A stretch of DNA of 64,000 nucleotides from Enoplosus armatus. Its lineage: Eukaryota > Chordata > Actinopteri > Centrarchiformes > Enoplosidae. The stretch covers positions 18,521,001 through 18,585,000 of the forward strand of contig NC_092186.1 of assembly GCF_043641665.1 (NCBI RefSeq), written 5' to 3'. The position numbers were made by a program, and so were the translations under genes. The notes under the pieces were generated by a model, which saw only the letters and a program-made list of their open reading frames with translations, searched no databases and was not told the origin of the DNA. Each line of letters starts with the position of its first letter. The first letter of the stretch is position 1. Positions 24,681 to 37,290 of the stretch are shown one piece after another.

Positions 24681-25824
24681 TGCACTGTGTGTGTGTTTGT
24701 GAGAGGAGAGGTCTAGGGTTGAGTAGAAGAATGGGTTTGCCGCTTTGTGACAATGGCCCATATTTCATTCTGACAGCAAACATATCACCCTAACGTCTTT
24801 ATGTGGCTGCTGCAAATCTCCGTATTAACCACTGGCTGGCAAGAGGTGGCTGTCATCAAACTGAGACCATGGGGTGTTTGAAAAGTCAGCTTGTTAACTT
24901 GACCTCATGGCCAAAACTAGGGCATCAGTCATTCCATTTAGAGAGGCCAAAGCTTCAGGACCTGCGTGCAATGTGGCAACTTCCTGTTTCTTCAATTTCC
25001 TGCCAATCTTACAGTACAAAGTTTTAGTTGTTTATTTCACTAATTCAAGGATGAAATGTACAGAGGATGCATGTTATTTAGCTTTTGCGCCGACCTGCTG
25101 CATATCCACATAGTTACAAATATCTCTTCCAAGTAACTTACACACACACTCCTCTACCTGCTGGCCTTTGAGCAGAACAAGCAAATGCAAAGTTCAATGG
25201 AAGCTCATCAGTAGTTGCTAAGGGAGAGAGCAGTTTTGCTCCTTCACATGCTCCTCCACACATACGTGACCGAACTTCCAGCATGCAAATTCTTCTCTGG
25301 TGATGTTACGGTCAGAAGCCACATGCTTCTCCAAACCCTCTCTTAGCTGTGGTATAATTTGTGCTCTGAGTAGTAGCGCACTCAAAAATTCATGCCTTCA
25401 GGGGTTAGCATTATCAACAAAGCATCTGAGCAGTCCAATCATAAAATAATCATGACATTCTAATTCCCATTTTCCAAGTCTAGATGCTGCTTCTTTATAC
25501 AATGTTGAGAAATTAAAAAGAAAAGAGAGTAACAAACATGTTTTGTTATCCCCTTGCAGGCAACAGCTAAATGAAAATGCAAATAATTAAATTAATGAAT
25601 AAATCACTGCAGAGAAATATTAATCAGCTCATACGCTCATCTGTGAGGGAGGAGGTGGCTGATGCACTGCATGGTGATTGGTGGGGAGACGATGGGTGTC
25701 CACACACACGCACACACACATTCTGGGTCATCCAATGTATTATTACAGTCTGTCATTGTGTAGAATTCTGGGAACGATTTCCAAACTGACTTTGGCTTGT
25801 GTCATGATGTCACCTCCCATCACT

Positions 25825-25850
<26 letters not shown>
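25825..25850. repeat. (CA)n microsatellite
   Basis: A run of 13 AC units on the + strand. A shorter CA-rich run lies at about 25701-25720. Confidence 0.9.
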
Positions 25851-25856
<6 letters not shown>

Positions 25857-26059
25857 AACCTCCACCAGCCCTGGACCAGGGGTTTTGCAAAGCCCGGATC
25901 ATCCCCACTAATCCACACTCATTAAGGATGAACTGCATGATAGCGTGCCACCACCAGCAGCCTCCATGGGCCCCCCCGTTTACCCCACTTTCACACGCGC
26001 ACACACTCACCACACCGCCGTGGATAAGTGGCAGCTTTGATGGTGATTTTAATAAATTA

Positions 26060-26275
26060 CTGCAGATTGTTGAATACACGTTTGTTGCCGCTGCTTGAGT
26101 AAACAGAGCACCTGCCACACCTGTCAGCGCTAATCAGGCCCAGTTTAATTAAGAGCGACAAAGCTTTTATTTCACGCCAGTGAGGGTGACGTGTGTTCGA
26201 CCAAAGGGAAGTTGAGCACTCTTCAGATTCGTGTGTCTTCAAACGGAAGAAGAATTCAACATGAGACAAGCTGTG
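26060..26275. other. CNE-like island with paired E-boxes and TTAATTAA
   Basis: Two CACCTG E-boxes lie at 26109-26114 and 26118-26123, a TAATCA core at 26131-26136 and the palindrome TTAATTAA at 26145-26152, all within 45 bases. GTGACGTG and TCGACC follow. This density of bHLH and homeodomain cores in unique, CpG-containing sequence is typical of a developmental enhancer; this is inference without conservation data. Confidence 0.33.
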
Positions 26276-26792
26276 GGGTGACAGAGCTGGTGAATCACTT
26301 TTACTCCGGTAAAATCTAAAAGGATTCAGAGTTTTAGCAAAACTTCAAATCAATTATTCAAACGCTTCCATTGTTCCTCAGGATGGACGAGAAATAGTTT
26401 CTGCACTCAACAGTTTTTACCCGAGGATTGGAACACAAATAGAACATTCATCCTCAGCGCTCCTCCACATCGCTGAGAAGGTCACTGCCGAGTGGAGTCT
26501 ACCTACAAGCCCCTTGGGCTGAACAAAAAATGCCACATGGATACTTCCTTTCCAGCTCTCCGCCTCCAAAATAACTCTCCCTCTGTGGGGTTCTTAAATA
26601 AATTACAGATATGCTATCCTCCCAAGATGTGATCTCTGTTCTCCAGCGCAAATTAAAAATTTAAGCCCATTTAGGTTGGTACCCAGTGTAACTTGAAGCA
26701 GTGTGGTTGCATGGGGCGATATCCAACCAGAGTTGTGTCACAGCAGTACTTAGTAATGATGCTTGTTGCTCTGGGCTCTGCATCCGGTGAGG

Positions 26793-26860
26793 AAGCAGGG
26801 TGGCCTTGATGTTAGAGAGAATATCGTGTAACTAAAAGGTCACAGGTTTGATCTCACAGC
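26793..26860 (+). mobile_element. tRNA-derived SINE head (degenerate)
   Basis: An A-box-like TGGCCTTGATGTTAGAG (26801-26817) is followed about 28 bases later by a B-box-like GGTTTGATCTC (26845-26855), the order and spacing of a tRNA-related polymerase III promoter. The teleost SINE head 'GTGGCCTAGTGGTTAGAG' is recalled as the closest family. The downstream body is not distinct. Confidence 0.5.
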
Positions 26861-29159
26861 AAAAGAGTGTTTCTACCCCCAGCTACATGTCGTGTCAAAG
26901 TGTCAAGACACTCTAACTTGTTCACTCTGTGTGAATCACTCCGTGTGACACCGTGAGCCAAAAGCCTAAAATGTAAAATGTGCAACTTCAAAGACTCTAC
27001 TTTGAGGACGATTGAACTATGTGCCAGTTTTATTTTCAACCAGCCTGCCCTCCTACTCTTCAAAGCCACACACATACTCATGAAGTTCAAACAGTCAACT
27101 TAGTCACATGAAAATGAGACATCTCATAGAAACTTAGGCTTGAGGTGCTCAACCTGGCTTCTACCACGATGAGCTGGGATTTGTTTTGAATGAATCACAA
27201 TGAACATCACCACCTGTGTAGACTCTTGTTCCTTCAAATGTGTTGGACTTGATATAACTTCCACAACATTCCCTAAAATCCCCTAAGACAGGGTTAGGGT
27301 TAGTAGAGGCAAGTATAAGAAGACAATGAAATTACACTGAAATTACACAATTTACATTTTAGCTTAACCAAAGAGGTTGACAATAAACACAACAATATCA
27401 AACTGAAACGTGTGATCAGCATTTAAAATGACCAATTTATTAATAATAATAAAGTGTCCAAGGATCAAATCCATAGCTCCAATGATCATGTTTGACAGTG
27501 AAATACTGTATAGAAATCAGAAGAAATATGTCCAAATAATCACAGCGATATGAATCGCTCAAATCAATTAATAAACTAAACAAGTCCTTCTGAAGAAAAA
27601 GGCAGCATGCCAAGAGAAACAGGAAAACCACCTACCTCTAATGCTTGATTATTAAAAATAAATAGACTATTAAATACACCAGAGGATTGCCTGGGCACAT
27701 CAGCAAAGCATATCCTATTTATTTAGTGTTTTAGAGACGGGTAAGGAGCAAAAAGGCTAATTAGGTGGGAACTCTTTACAAAAACATTATCCAGTGGAAC
27801 AGGAGACACTGTGTGAAGTAAATGTCCTCCGATCATTAAGCAGCAGAGGGCCAAAGAAATTAGTTGTGTTTGTGTGTGTGTGTGCATGTGTGATGGAGGT
27901 GGGGGACCATTTAATAGACCCAACCTCACAATGAACCCAGAGAAAACGCTTTGTCATTTGACCTTCATTAACATCTTCTATTCATTGCTCCAACTCTGGT
28001 GATAAATCAGGAAATGGCTCCTATTGTATCTTCCAGTGGCGTGAAGTAAAGCATTCTCCCCTACCTGACTTTCATTAGCTTTTGTCTCGTTAAACAACAA
28101 GCAAAGCCTCGATCGAACACAGGCTTTAGAGGGTATTTGTCTTGGGGAGACTTTACTTACTTTACTAACAGAAATGAAAATTAAATGAAATCAAGAGGTG
28201 AGCAAAGATCCTCAGAGGAAACACAATCCTGATGTACTTACACTTTCAAGTAAGGTGAGGCATGTGATTAAGAGCAACACCTTTAACCTCAGGGTAAAGA
28301 TAATCATAAAAGATACAAAGAGCCTGAAGGAGAAAAAAGGAGAAAAATATATAGTTATTTTTTGGAACAGGAGGCTTTCCAGAGGGGGATGGCTTCCCTC
28401 CATTGAAGCATTGCTGGATTAACTTTATCAGAAGACTAATCAGACTTGAAACACTGGAGGCTGTGCCGGTGGCCTCTTTATCCGACTGTGCCGGGCAGCA
28501 GAATTTGGATAGAGAGGAGGGAGATGGCGTTCCCACAACCTCTCTCTCTCTCTAGAGCTCTCTGCTTGCCAAAAAACCTCAGAGACAAGGGGGGAATTAG
28601 AAGCTCCCACTTTGCCCAAACTGCCTTTGTAGAACTGGGTCCCTAGTGCAAACGTCTCATTATCATTAAGACAAGAGCTTAGAAGTTTAGAATTTGAGCT
28701 CTACTGGCAGCGTATCATGCAAGACAATGGTATGACTGAGAGTAGGTTGGGTTGGAACAATCAAGTTAATCTTGAAAAGACTGTGAAGTCATAAAAAATC
28801 TGAAGTCAGGAATAGCCCTTTTTATTATGGCTGAACAATTTGTCTAGATATCTTCAGCTGTTTCCTCATTTTGTTGTCCACATTTTGAACTTATAAGCAA
28901 GCGGAAATAGCACATAGCACATAATACCACTACTGTCAACATAATAACAATTAACTTTTCACTCTTCACATGGTTTAAATGTTAAATGCTATCTAACACC
29001 AGTGATTTATACCCATGTAGCATCTTCAAACTTATCTGAAGAGCAGGTTCAGTCCAGTGGATACCTACCCACAATGCCTTACTTGCATGCTAACTCTTAA
29101 AGGGTAGCACTCAGCTGTGATCTCTGCCTCTTCAACACAACAGGCATCAGAATATCAGC

Positions 29160-29360
29160 CGCTATTTAAGTGCAATCCTCCTTCCTTGCAGGGATTTAAA
29201 GACGCGGTGAGCCGATTGCCCTCGAAACCGGCAGAAATTAGCTCTTGCTGTCCCGTGTTTGCCTGACCCTGTAAAAAAAGGATCAAATCTGAGAGAAGGC
29301 CAGGCGCTTTATATTTTTTAAGCCCGTGACCACATGTTCATGAGCAGCCCTTGAAAATTT
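29160..29360. other. CNE-like island
   Basis: Unique, CpG-containing sequence including GGGATTTAAAGACGCGGTGA and AGGCGCTTTATATTTTTTAA, with a polypyrimidine-CAG at about 29183-29197 that mimics a splice acceptor. No frame after that acceptor resembles a known domain. Enhancer identity is inference. Confidence 0.28.
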
Positions 29361-29731
29361 GACAGACAGAAGAAAGGTATTTGCGGTCAATCTCCATTGA
29401 ATAAATAAATAAATAAAACTTAGCGAATACTTATCCGTCTCCATCTGTCTGCCTTAAATTATGCGGCAACTAATCTCACCACCTAGGCTCAGCAAAAGAA
29501 AAACAGGACTGTAAGCACATGCCCATGAGAAAAAACAAGAGAAGCCTGCAGTGTGAACAGGGAGGGCATCATTGATCCTAGCTCTCTGGTAGCCAGGTCA
29601 TCGATTGCAGGATACAGCTGTGATACTTGGCACACCTTGCTGACTCCAACCACAACTTTGTATCCGCAGCTAACAGCAAGCATTTTTCTCCTTCCATTTG
29701 TCAGTTGACCAAAAGATGCAGAGAAGGGGTG

Positions 29732-29743
29732 TGGGGGGGGGGG
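29732..29743. repeat. Poly(G) run, 12 bases
   Basis: Uninterrupted G12 directly followed by ATC. Confidence 0.92.
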
Positions 29744-29927
29744 ATCTTACACTGTCCTTACATAATTGTGTGGGAACATCATTTTTCAACCACAGCTTTG
29801 CTTCCCCATCCCCAGGAGGCACATTTCTCAAACAGTAATCATTACGTTATGGAAGCTGCTGCCGGGCAGGGTTGAAAATGCAACTGGAGCCAATGAGCAG
29901 AGGCATACACTCCTAGGGGTGCACCGG

Positions 29928-29949
29928 CACACACACACACACACACACA
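29928..29949. repeat. (CA)n microsatellite
   Basis: Eleven perfect CA units on the + strand. Confidence 0.9.
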
Positions 29950-30234
29950 TGTGGGAGAGCCATTGAGGGGACCGGGAATAAGAAGAAGAAAACATTTTTG
30001 ATCTTTTGTGCTCCCTGGAGATTTATCGATCCTGGAATCTCATCAAGGCTTCTTTTAGAGGGTTAAGTAAAAAACAGACATCAAAGATCAACTTGTTTTT
30101 CTTTGCACCCCCTCCACCACACATGCCCTTCCTACACTGACTGTTCTATTTAAAGATTTGTATCTCCCAACATTCAATATGAATACACTTAAAAGAGCAT
30201 TTGTGAGAGGAGAGGACAGCGAAAAACAACACTT

Positions 30235-30640
30235 AAAACGAGTAGCGGCAGGATGCAGCTAATGGCCATCTGATCAGCCAGTGTTTCATCTTCGCCACAT
30301 TATCTCCAGATTCAATATTGGCTATTCAAAAGCTGACAAAAGACGGGGCTGTTGTGTCTAAACTCTCCTGCTATTTACGCATCCAGGACACACTTAGTTG
30401 GTATTCCACTCCTGCTGCTGGTGTCCCCTCCGTGTCTCCTCAATCGCTGCCAAAACAAGCCATAATATATAGAGAGCTGCTGCATAGACATTGATGTCTG
30501 GCGAAAAATTACAGTTTCACTGTATGTTAGAGGCTTGTCTGTCAATGCACAGCCAGTCTTGTTATTGACTCTGACAAATTCCGGGATGCTACTGATAACG
30601 GCTTGACAAATGGGCCCCACTCTTCCTCCCACAACAACCA
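30235..30640. other. CNE-like island
   Basis: About 400 bases of unique, balanced sequence with CCATCTGATC, CAATATTGGCTATTCAAAAG and CAAGCCATAATATATAGAGA-type cores. It overlaps the 3' part of the 184-codon - strand frame noted for this region, which may simply be an open frame within a conserved element. Confidence 0.25.
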
Positions 30641-33494
30641 ATACATCTCCTTATATCCCCCTGTCGCTCCACCTCTGTTAGATTCTATTATGTGATATGA
30701 TATCACACCCTGACTGAGTGCAACCAGGAAGTGCTGGGGAGAACAGAAAGGCATTGTGGGTATGATATGAAAATCCTTTGCTCTGGCAAGGAGCATAGAG
30801 AGATCCAAAATCTCCAGGCCAAATCTGAAGGGATTAGACATCATCCCTCTGCTGGACACACCTTTACAACAGAGTCCTTTGGGGCAAGAAATATGAGTGG
30901 TCACATGATCAAATAAATCCCAGGGTTCACTCAACTTTTGGAATTCGGAAGTGAAATGATTGCATACAATCACAGCAAAAGTAGCCAATAACTGAACTAA
31001 GGTTTTCTTGTTTTTTTTTGTGAAAGTTTCAGACAGATTTGTACAAAAAGTTATTTTAGGGTTTACCAGACAATATTGCTCCAGTGCCAGTACCAATCCA
31101 TTTCATGATCCAAACTGTGAAACTGCAACTCTCCATTGTGTGCTCATCTGAACAGAATTAGTTAGCACCTGTCAGAAGCTGCTAGATTCATGTGAAGCGC
31201 CTTCACACACACACTTAGAAACATTCAGAGGAAAATGCAGAGCTGGAGTTACCCGTCACGGTCGGGTAATATAAACACATGGAGAGGGACTAAGTGCATG
31301 ACACATTTACCTCACAGTCAGCTGGCTAACTTTCGGTTGAACAGGAAAGTGGTAAGTGGTAATAGTGGCAGCTAAAATGAATAGCTACAATATATTACAG
31401 GTAGATACAAATCATAGTAATTGTACACTTTCTTCAGTACAGTACAATGCTGCAAAGTAGCAACTTACAGATATAATATGAAATAATGAGCAGCCAAGGC
31501 AACACTTGCAACGTCTTTTTATAAGAATAATGCATCTGTTTGTATCATGTCGCTGCCCAGATTAAGTGAAAAATATTATCTGTGAAATACAAACCCTTGC
31601 CTAAACAGCAGTATTTTAGTGCTCCATTAAAAAAAGCTGGACTCAACATTTGATATTTTGGTATCTATCTGCAAAATGGGGAAATGTTATTGCTGAAAAA
31701 GCATCCATAGTAAATTGACCTTCCCTTAAAAAAACAAAAAGAAAACTAGTGGTCCATTGTCACATGTAACTGGGATGAAACTAAAATCTTATGCATCAGC
31801 TATTAAGACTTGCATATGTACTCATGGGTCTCATATGACCTTTCAGCAGCAGCAGACTGGTGGCCCAAAGGCATGACAGCTTTAGAAAGGAGCATGCTAA
31901 TGTTAGGTGTGGTTTGTGCCCCTTGGTGCTATTTAGCACAGTGTGATGAGAGTTCATCTCCTTCACATCCTGCTTGTCTCTCTGTCTGAGAGCGAGTACA
32001 GAAATAGTCTTTGTCACCAACCACACAGCAGGGCACCTTTCACACACACTGTCCAACACGCCTGGACGGAGGCGCCAATATGTGTGCCAATGTGTGTAGC
32101 TTTGCAGGGTTTATTGTAAGCTACTGAGTGCATGTGTGTGCCAGTGGGTTTCTTTTATGATTTTAATAAAATGTGTATCTATGTTGTCAAGGACATAATC
32201 ACCAAAACATCGTCTTTTTTCCCCAGGAACCAAGTGAAACAGTCTTCAGCTTCTCTGTGTTTTTGAAATTATTTGTTTATTTTCATGTTGCTTCGCATTA
32301 AAAGGACACTGACTCTGACTAATTTGACAGATTTTAATCAAATTAAACGATTAATTAATTTACTCGGATGCAGTAGCCCTACTGCTTTTGGTATGGAACA
32401 GTATCAATGCCTTCTGATCTTCCTCTGAAATGGTTGTATAAGTTCTCCTTTTCATAGCATTTCACAGTGTAACAGTAATCTGAACTGAGCCAAACTGTGC
32501 ACAAAACTCAAATGGGAAAACATTCAGCCCTGTGCCAGCTCAGTACGGAATGATACACTAGAGCAGAAGAAAAATGATCTGTGAGGGTGAGGGAAGCAGC
32601 AACAGATAAGAGGATTACTCCATTATTATCTACCCCAGGGGCTGCTACCCCAGAGCAGAGGAACACGGTTAGAAAGGGCAAGACCTTGGTTTTTTTCCCA
32701 GACATGCTCCCACCGTTTGAGCCAGGCAGAATCGCTACATGACATACTATCCCACTCTGCACAGGGCAAAAACATGTTTTTAGCCCAAGCTCAATGCAGC
32801 ATCCTGAGGTGTGACCTTACTCTCCTGTCCATACTTCCTCTAACCTTCCTCCAGAGACACCAGATGGATGGACTGGATATCTGGTTCAGAATTTGAGGGT
32901 AAGTGTGGTTTCCACAACTTTGATTTTTTTTAAAAATCTTTTTTTTGTGAGCAAAATATTTGGATGCAAATGTTCCAAAAAGGTGAACATTGTCTATTGT
33001 AATTTATTAGAGAAGTCTCATAGATTGTCTCTCATTAATGTTGAGATTATACACACACACACACAAAATAAAATGCACGTCGAGCCAGACAACTGTGTTT
33101 TGCAGTGTAACTTGGATCACATTTGTGTGGGTGACTGAAGCAGGGCCCTCACTTTAGTTTAAACAAAGACATCAAGAGTGTTGGTGCCTCCACGTCAAGA
33201 CTGAAGCGATAATTACTGTCATTCAAGCAGAAAGCTCATAGCACAGGCGGGGATTAATGTGTGCTAGCTAGTGACTGTGTCTTTGTAAGACAGACTTACA
33301 CCAGCTGTCTGAGGCTACATTTCAGAAAATGCAACTGTCTTTCCACTCCAATTGAACCCCATTTGCCTCTTGGCCACCGTCGTGCCCCAGCAGTGATCGC
33401 CATGTGTATCCTGACTGCTCCTTTGAATTTCACTGTTTGGCAATTTGCTGATGTTCCTGTCCTGATAAATTTACAATGAGAGAACAGGCAGAGC

Positions 33495-33530
33495 TTCACT
33501 GTTTTGCTCAAGGACACTTTGAGAGGACAT
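33495..33530 (-). mobile_element. SINE tail fragment, reversed
   Basis: Read on the - strand it gives GTGTCCTTGAGCAAAACAGT, close to the TCCTTGAGCAAGACACTGAA module of the copy at 45.57 kb. Boundaries are uncertain and the head is not visible. Confidence 0.45.
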
Positions 33531-33764
33531 ACGGTTGATGGAGGAACATTAGCAGTAACTATCCCCTGAAAGATGTAACATTTGGATTTTAGGCATTTAC
33601 CTGCTGTGCGCAGGTGGTGGTTCAATGTGTTTGAATTGATACATTTGTGGCTGCAGGAGCTTTCTTGGCTTTGCATTTCAAAATGTTCAAACAATTAGGA
33701 CACCATGTCTCCACATACCAGACTTGTCTGAAACACAAGAGGCCTTTGACACCATGTTGAATGA

Positions 33765-33820
33765 TTATTTAAAATTGTACAATATCCCCCCGGGGATCAA
33801 TAAAGTATTTCTGAAATAGC
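33765..33820 (+). mobile_element. LINE/SINE-type 3' end
   Basis: CCCCCCGGGGATCAATAAAGTATTTCTG is the familiar 3' terminus of teleost non-LTR elements: a small palindrome, then GATCAATAAAGTAT and a short satellite-like tail. Only the tail survives; the upstream AT-rich DNA shows no reverse-transcriptase frame. Confidence 0.6.
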
Positions 33821-35059
33821 ACAAATTCCTCCAGACTAAATGACAAAATATACCATTTCTCATTGCAACAAGATGATATTGTTTGTCAGCATCATTACTA
33901 ATGTCTCATATGACTGTGGTTAAGGTTTGGCAGTAAAACTACTTTTTCATGTTAAAAGAAGAACTACTTGGTTAAGATTAGGGAAAGATTGCTGTCATTT
34001 TTTTTTTCAGCATAACCGCAACCTTAGCCTGACCCTTTTCTAAACCGAACCCAGACAATAGATTAACCCTTGACCCTCCTCACATTACTGTCACAGTTTA
34101 GTATCAGCGTGGGACTATGCAGGACAAGTGTGACCTATAAAGGTAGTCACAAGGTCCAAATCCCACCCGGCATTCTTCAGGAAGCAGGATGGCTTTTAGG
34201 TGACAGAGCATAACCTTTCAACCATATTAGAGGTGTCTTTGAGAAAGATAGTTCAGTTCCAGTGGTACTATTTATCGTCTTTTATTAAAAACGGACTTAT
34301 CAGCATATCAAAATGTATTGATGGCCATGACTCTGAGAATAAAGCAGGATAACCCACACTACTCACGTTGTCATTTTTGCTTTAAAAACGGTAGGCACAA
34401 GCGCTCTGGGGATGCTATAAGTAGTGAGTAGAAACAAATGAAAAGGTAAGAGCCCCTACCCCCTACAATGGTCATGTACTGTATGAATGAGAAGTGCAGG
34501 AATACTTAAAAAGCTTTTCTGTGTAAGAGGAAAGACATTGGACAAAATAGTGTCATTTCGTGGTAGTTGCCATGAATTTGCCCTCTCTCAAGCAACCCTG
34601 CCACTTCTCTTCACAACCTTAACAAAAAGAAAAGTTCAAGCACTTCAACTACATTTTGTAACAGAAAATACGCAAATGAAATGAAATGTAGTTACTCCTG
34701 ATTGAGGCATATTAAAAGGAGAGGAGAAGCCTGCCTGGTTGGTGGCAGAGAGTCTTGCTGAAGGACAAGAATGCAGCAGGTGAGGTGTAACTCTTTGAAA
34801 GCTTGGGAGCGCCTCACATATGTTTAAGTGTAGGCGATCAAGAGCGAGGGAGAGAGGGTGCATTTGGGAGCAATGTTTCGAGGAAAATGGAATTTCCTTT
34901 CTCCCTTTAACAAGACGAGTGACCTTTGCCCTCTGGGTGGCTCTCTCCTCCTATTTCTCCATTAGTACACGGAGACAGACAGGCACAACACACACGAAGA
35001 CACACACAAAGGCATTTGCAATTTCTCTCTAAAGCAGCCCTCCTAATACACACAGGCGC

Positions 35060-35300
35060 TCACTGTCCAACAGTCAATATTTTCTGAAGGATGGCCTCCC
35101 TCGAGAACTAGCAGGCAATCTGAGGGGGGCCCCTGCAATGAAAGGGCCCGTGATTGCATTCGACCGTAGCCCTTACAAAGATGTCGTACATCAAATGCCA
35201 ACAGATAAAAAGCCATCCGCGAAGAGTTAATCAGCAGAGTAGCTTTCATGGCCAGCCCGCAATTTGTCTCAATATCATGAAAAGAAGACAGGCTCTCATA
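35060..35300. other. CNE-like island
   Basis: Complex sequence with GGGGCCCCTGCAATGAAAGG, GATTGCATTCGACCGTAGCC, CAAAGATGTCGTACATCAAA and GAGTTAATCAGCAGAG in about 240 bases. It is unique and CpG-containing, with no microsatellite or exon signal. Among the islands in this window it is one of the most likely to be an evolutionarily conserved element; this is a judgement by eye. Confidence 0.35.
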
Positions 35301-37119
35301 AAAAAAGCACCAATATAAATAAATACATAGCCACATTAGTGTTTCATGTAGCACTGAGTGTGATCTTATCTCAGACTACTCCATGGCCACACGTGATGCT
35401 CTGCTTTTATCTCACTATTTACCAATGCTGCCTGACCTTGAGAGTGTGTTAGGTATGTGTGTGTATAAAGGCTTGTTTGTCTGCTTTAGTACACTTGTAT
35501 GCGTGTCAATGTCTGAGTGCACTGATGTCTCCCCTTCCCTCCCATTTCGCTGATTCAGTTGGGTTTGAGAGCCTGACCAATTTGCATTCTGAGTCACAGT
35601 GGAAAATGCCTGTACAAGAGGCTGTTTAAGCATTTTGCATACTTGCCACCTCTTACCTGATAGGATACGCTGGTGTGATTCTCATGGAGTGGCACGCTGG
35701 GTGAGAATGAGGCTTAATCACGATAGCTGTTAACCCCTGTTTCTGACCTCTCGTACCAGCTACCATATTTCAATCAAGTTAATATGCTGGTCCCACCAAT
35801 GCCGGTGAAACAGGCAAAAAGATCAATGTAGGAACAAGGTATTTAACCGGAGCAAGAAGCTTGCCAAGTACTCCAAAAAGCACAGTGAGCCACTTGAAAG
35901 CCTTCCGCTTGAATGGCTGTTTCAGGGATTATCCACAGTGGGGACTACTGAATCACAATGTCATTTCATCTTACAGTTATAGTATGGATTGTGATTCATG
36001 TTCGACAGAAAATCTTACAGAAATGTTCTGGAAATATTAGATTTAGACATTTTGGATCAAATTAATTACTGTCTGCATACATCAGAGAAGCTAACAACAT
36101 CAGGTTATCTTGATAATCTTGACATCCTGGGACATCTTTTCCCCTGAGAAGCCTAGCCTTTTGTGATTTGGAAACTGCAGTAATCAATATTGTACGCTCA
36201 ATTGGACAGCCTACACACATACAGTACCTCTTGTTACCAGCATTACATTTGTTAAATTGCTTAACATTATTTAAGTCAAAGTGAACACCTTATTTTTTTA
36301 CATTTCTAAAATTGACTAGATTCCAAACACCACCAACTTATTAGCAAAATGATTACATTTATTTTTACTTGTATCACTATAAGGGTTTTACGAAGTGCAT
36401 CCTCGTGTTTTATAGGTAGTCCAACGAAGCATGTCCATTACCTTTAAACAGTCACCATTTAGAAGTGCTCTTACATTAAAAATACTTAAATGCTACATTT
36501 AGAATTATTTAGGTGAAAAAGCAAACTCAACTTTCATCCCTCTTTTGTTTTTAACCTATTTTCAGCAATAGCCACAGCTAACCTGCTGATATTATTGGAA
36601 GTAACTTTTGTTCCTTGCATACAGTTAGCATTTTGTATGCTATCCACATTCTAACTTTGTTTTAGCTCTCTTTGGAGCAGTCCATCCACCTTGGCAGTGG
36701 ACAGGCTCGATTATGTTCAAGGCTGAAACATCCCGGGGGTAAAATTCTTCATCTCTACCTGGAAATCTAGACGGTCCTTCCTTTGCTCTCAGGACACGTC
36801 GACCCAGACCGTCAGCATCAATTGTGTCAGTCTGCATTGACACAAGCGTCTGTCACCATCCATTTACCTACAAAATGAAGGCAGGGCACAGTTCTACTGT
36901 AAATACTAGACTCCCCTATGTGGCTATGCTCATACAGACTAAGGCCACAACCTCTGCGTTATGTCTATGTGTTTCAGATTGATTATTGTGAGTTCTGTTT
37001 TTTTTTTCTCTCAATGCATCGGGACCAAGCCAAATACCTGTAAACACTGATTCTGATTTGATGTTTCAAAATCTGATTCTTCACACTCACACATAAACAT
37101 GCACATCCCGTCACAGATC

Positions 37120-37290
37120 CCAAAGATACTGTGTCCTTGGGAGATCGAAGTTTCGTCGAGCTGTTCATCAGACATCTGCTAAGCGCCTCATCATGAAAGC
37201 GCCGAGGTTTATTCCCTTGCGTTGCCTTGCCAAGAACAACTGGCAGGCGCCAAGAAACCTTCCACTCTGCCACCAAGGTTAGGTGAATGA
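37120..37290. other. CNE-like island or unrecognised exon (- strand frame)
   Basis: GC-balanced sequence with several CpGs (GATCGAAGTTTCGTCGAGCT, AAGCGCCGAGGTTTATTCCC). A - strand frame is open from 37276 down to 36983 and its first 60 residues are of ordinary, non-repetitive composition. I see no splice acceptor that fits well and no recognisable domain, so non-coding is preferred. Confidence 0.25.

Larger units (their letters stand above)
21700..33490. other. Non-coding DNA, repeats and candidate regulatory islands
   Basis: No exon was recognised in nearly 12 kb. It includes two SINE-type fragments, a MITE, (CA)n runs and CNE-like islands near 24.2, 24.6, 26.1, 29.2 and 30.3 kb. A 184-codon - strand frame (30542-31096) has no recognisable domain and no repeat excuse. 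I treat it as chance, with some doubt. Confidence 0.6.

Noticed and set aside
27285..27305. TTAGGGTTAG, interstitial telomere-like sequence
   Set aside because: Fewer than three units; not a telomeric array.
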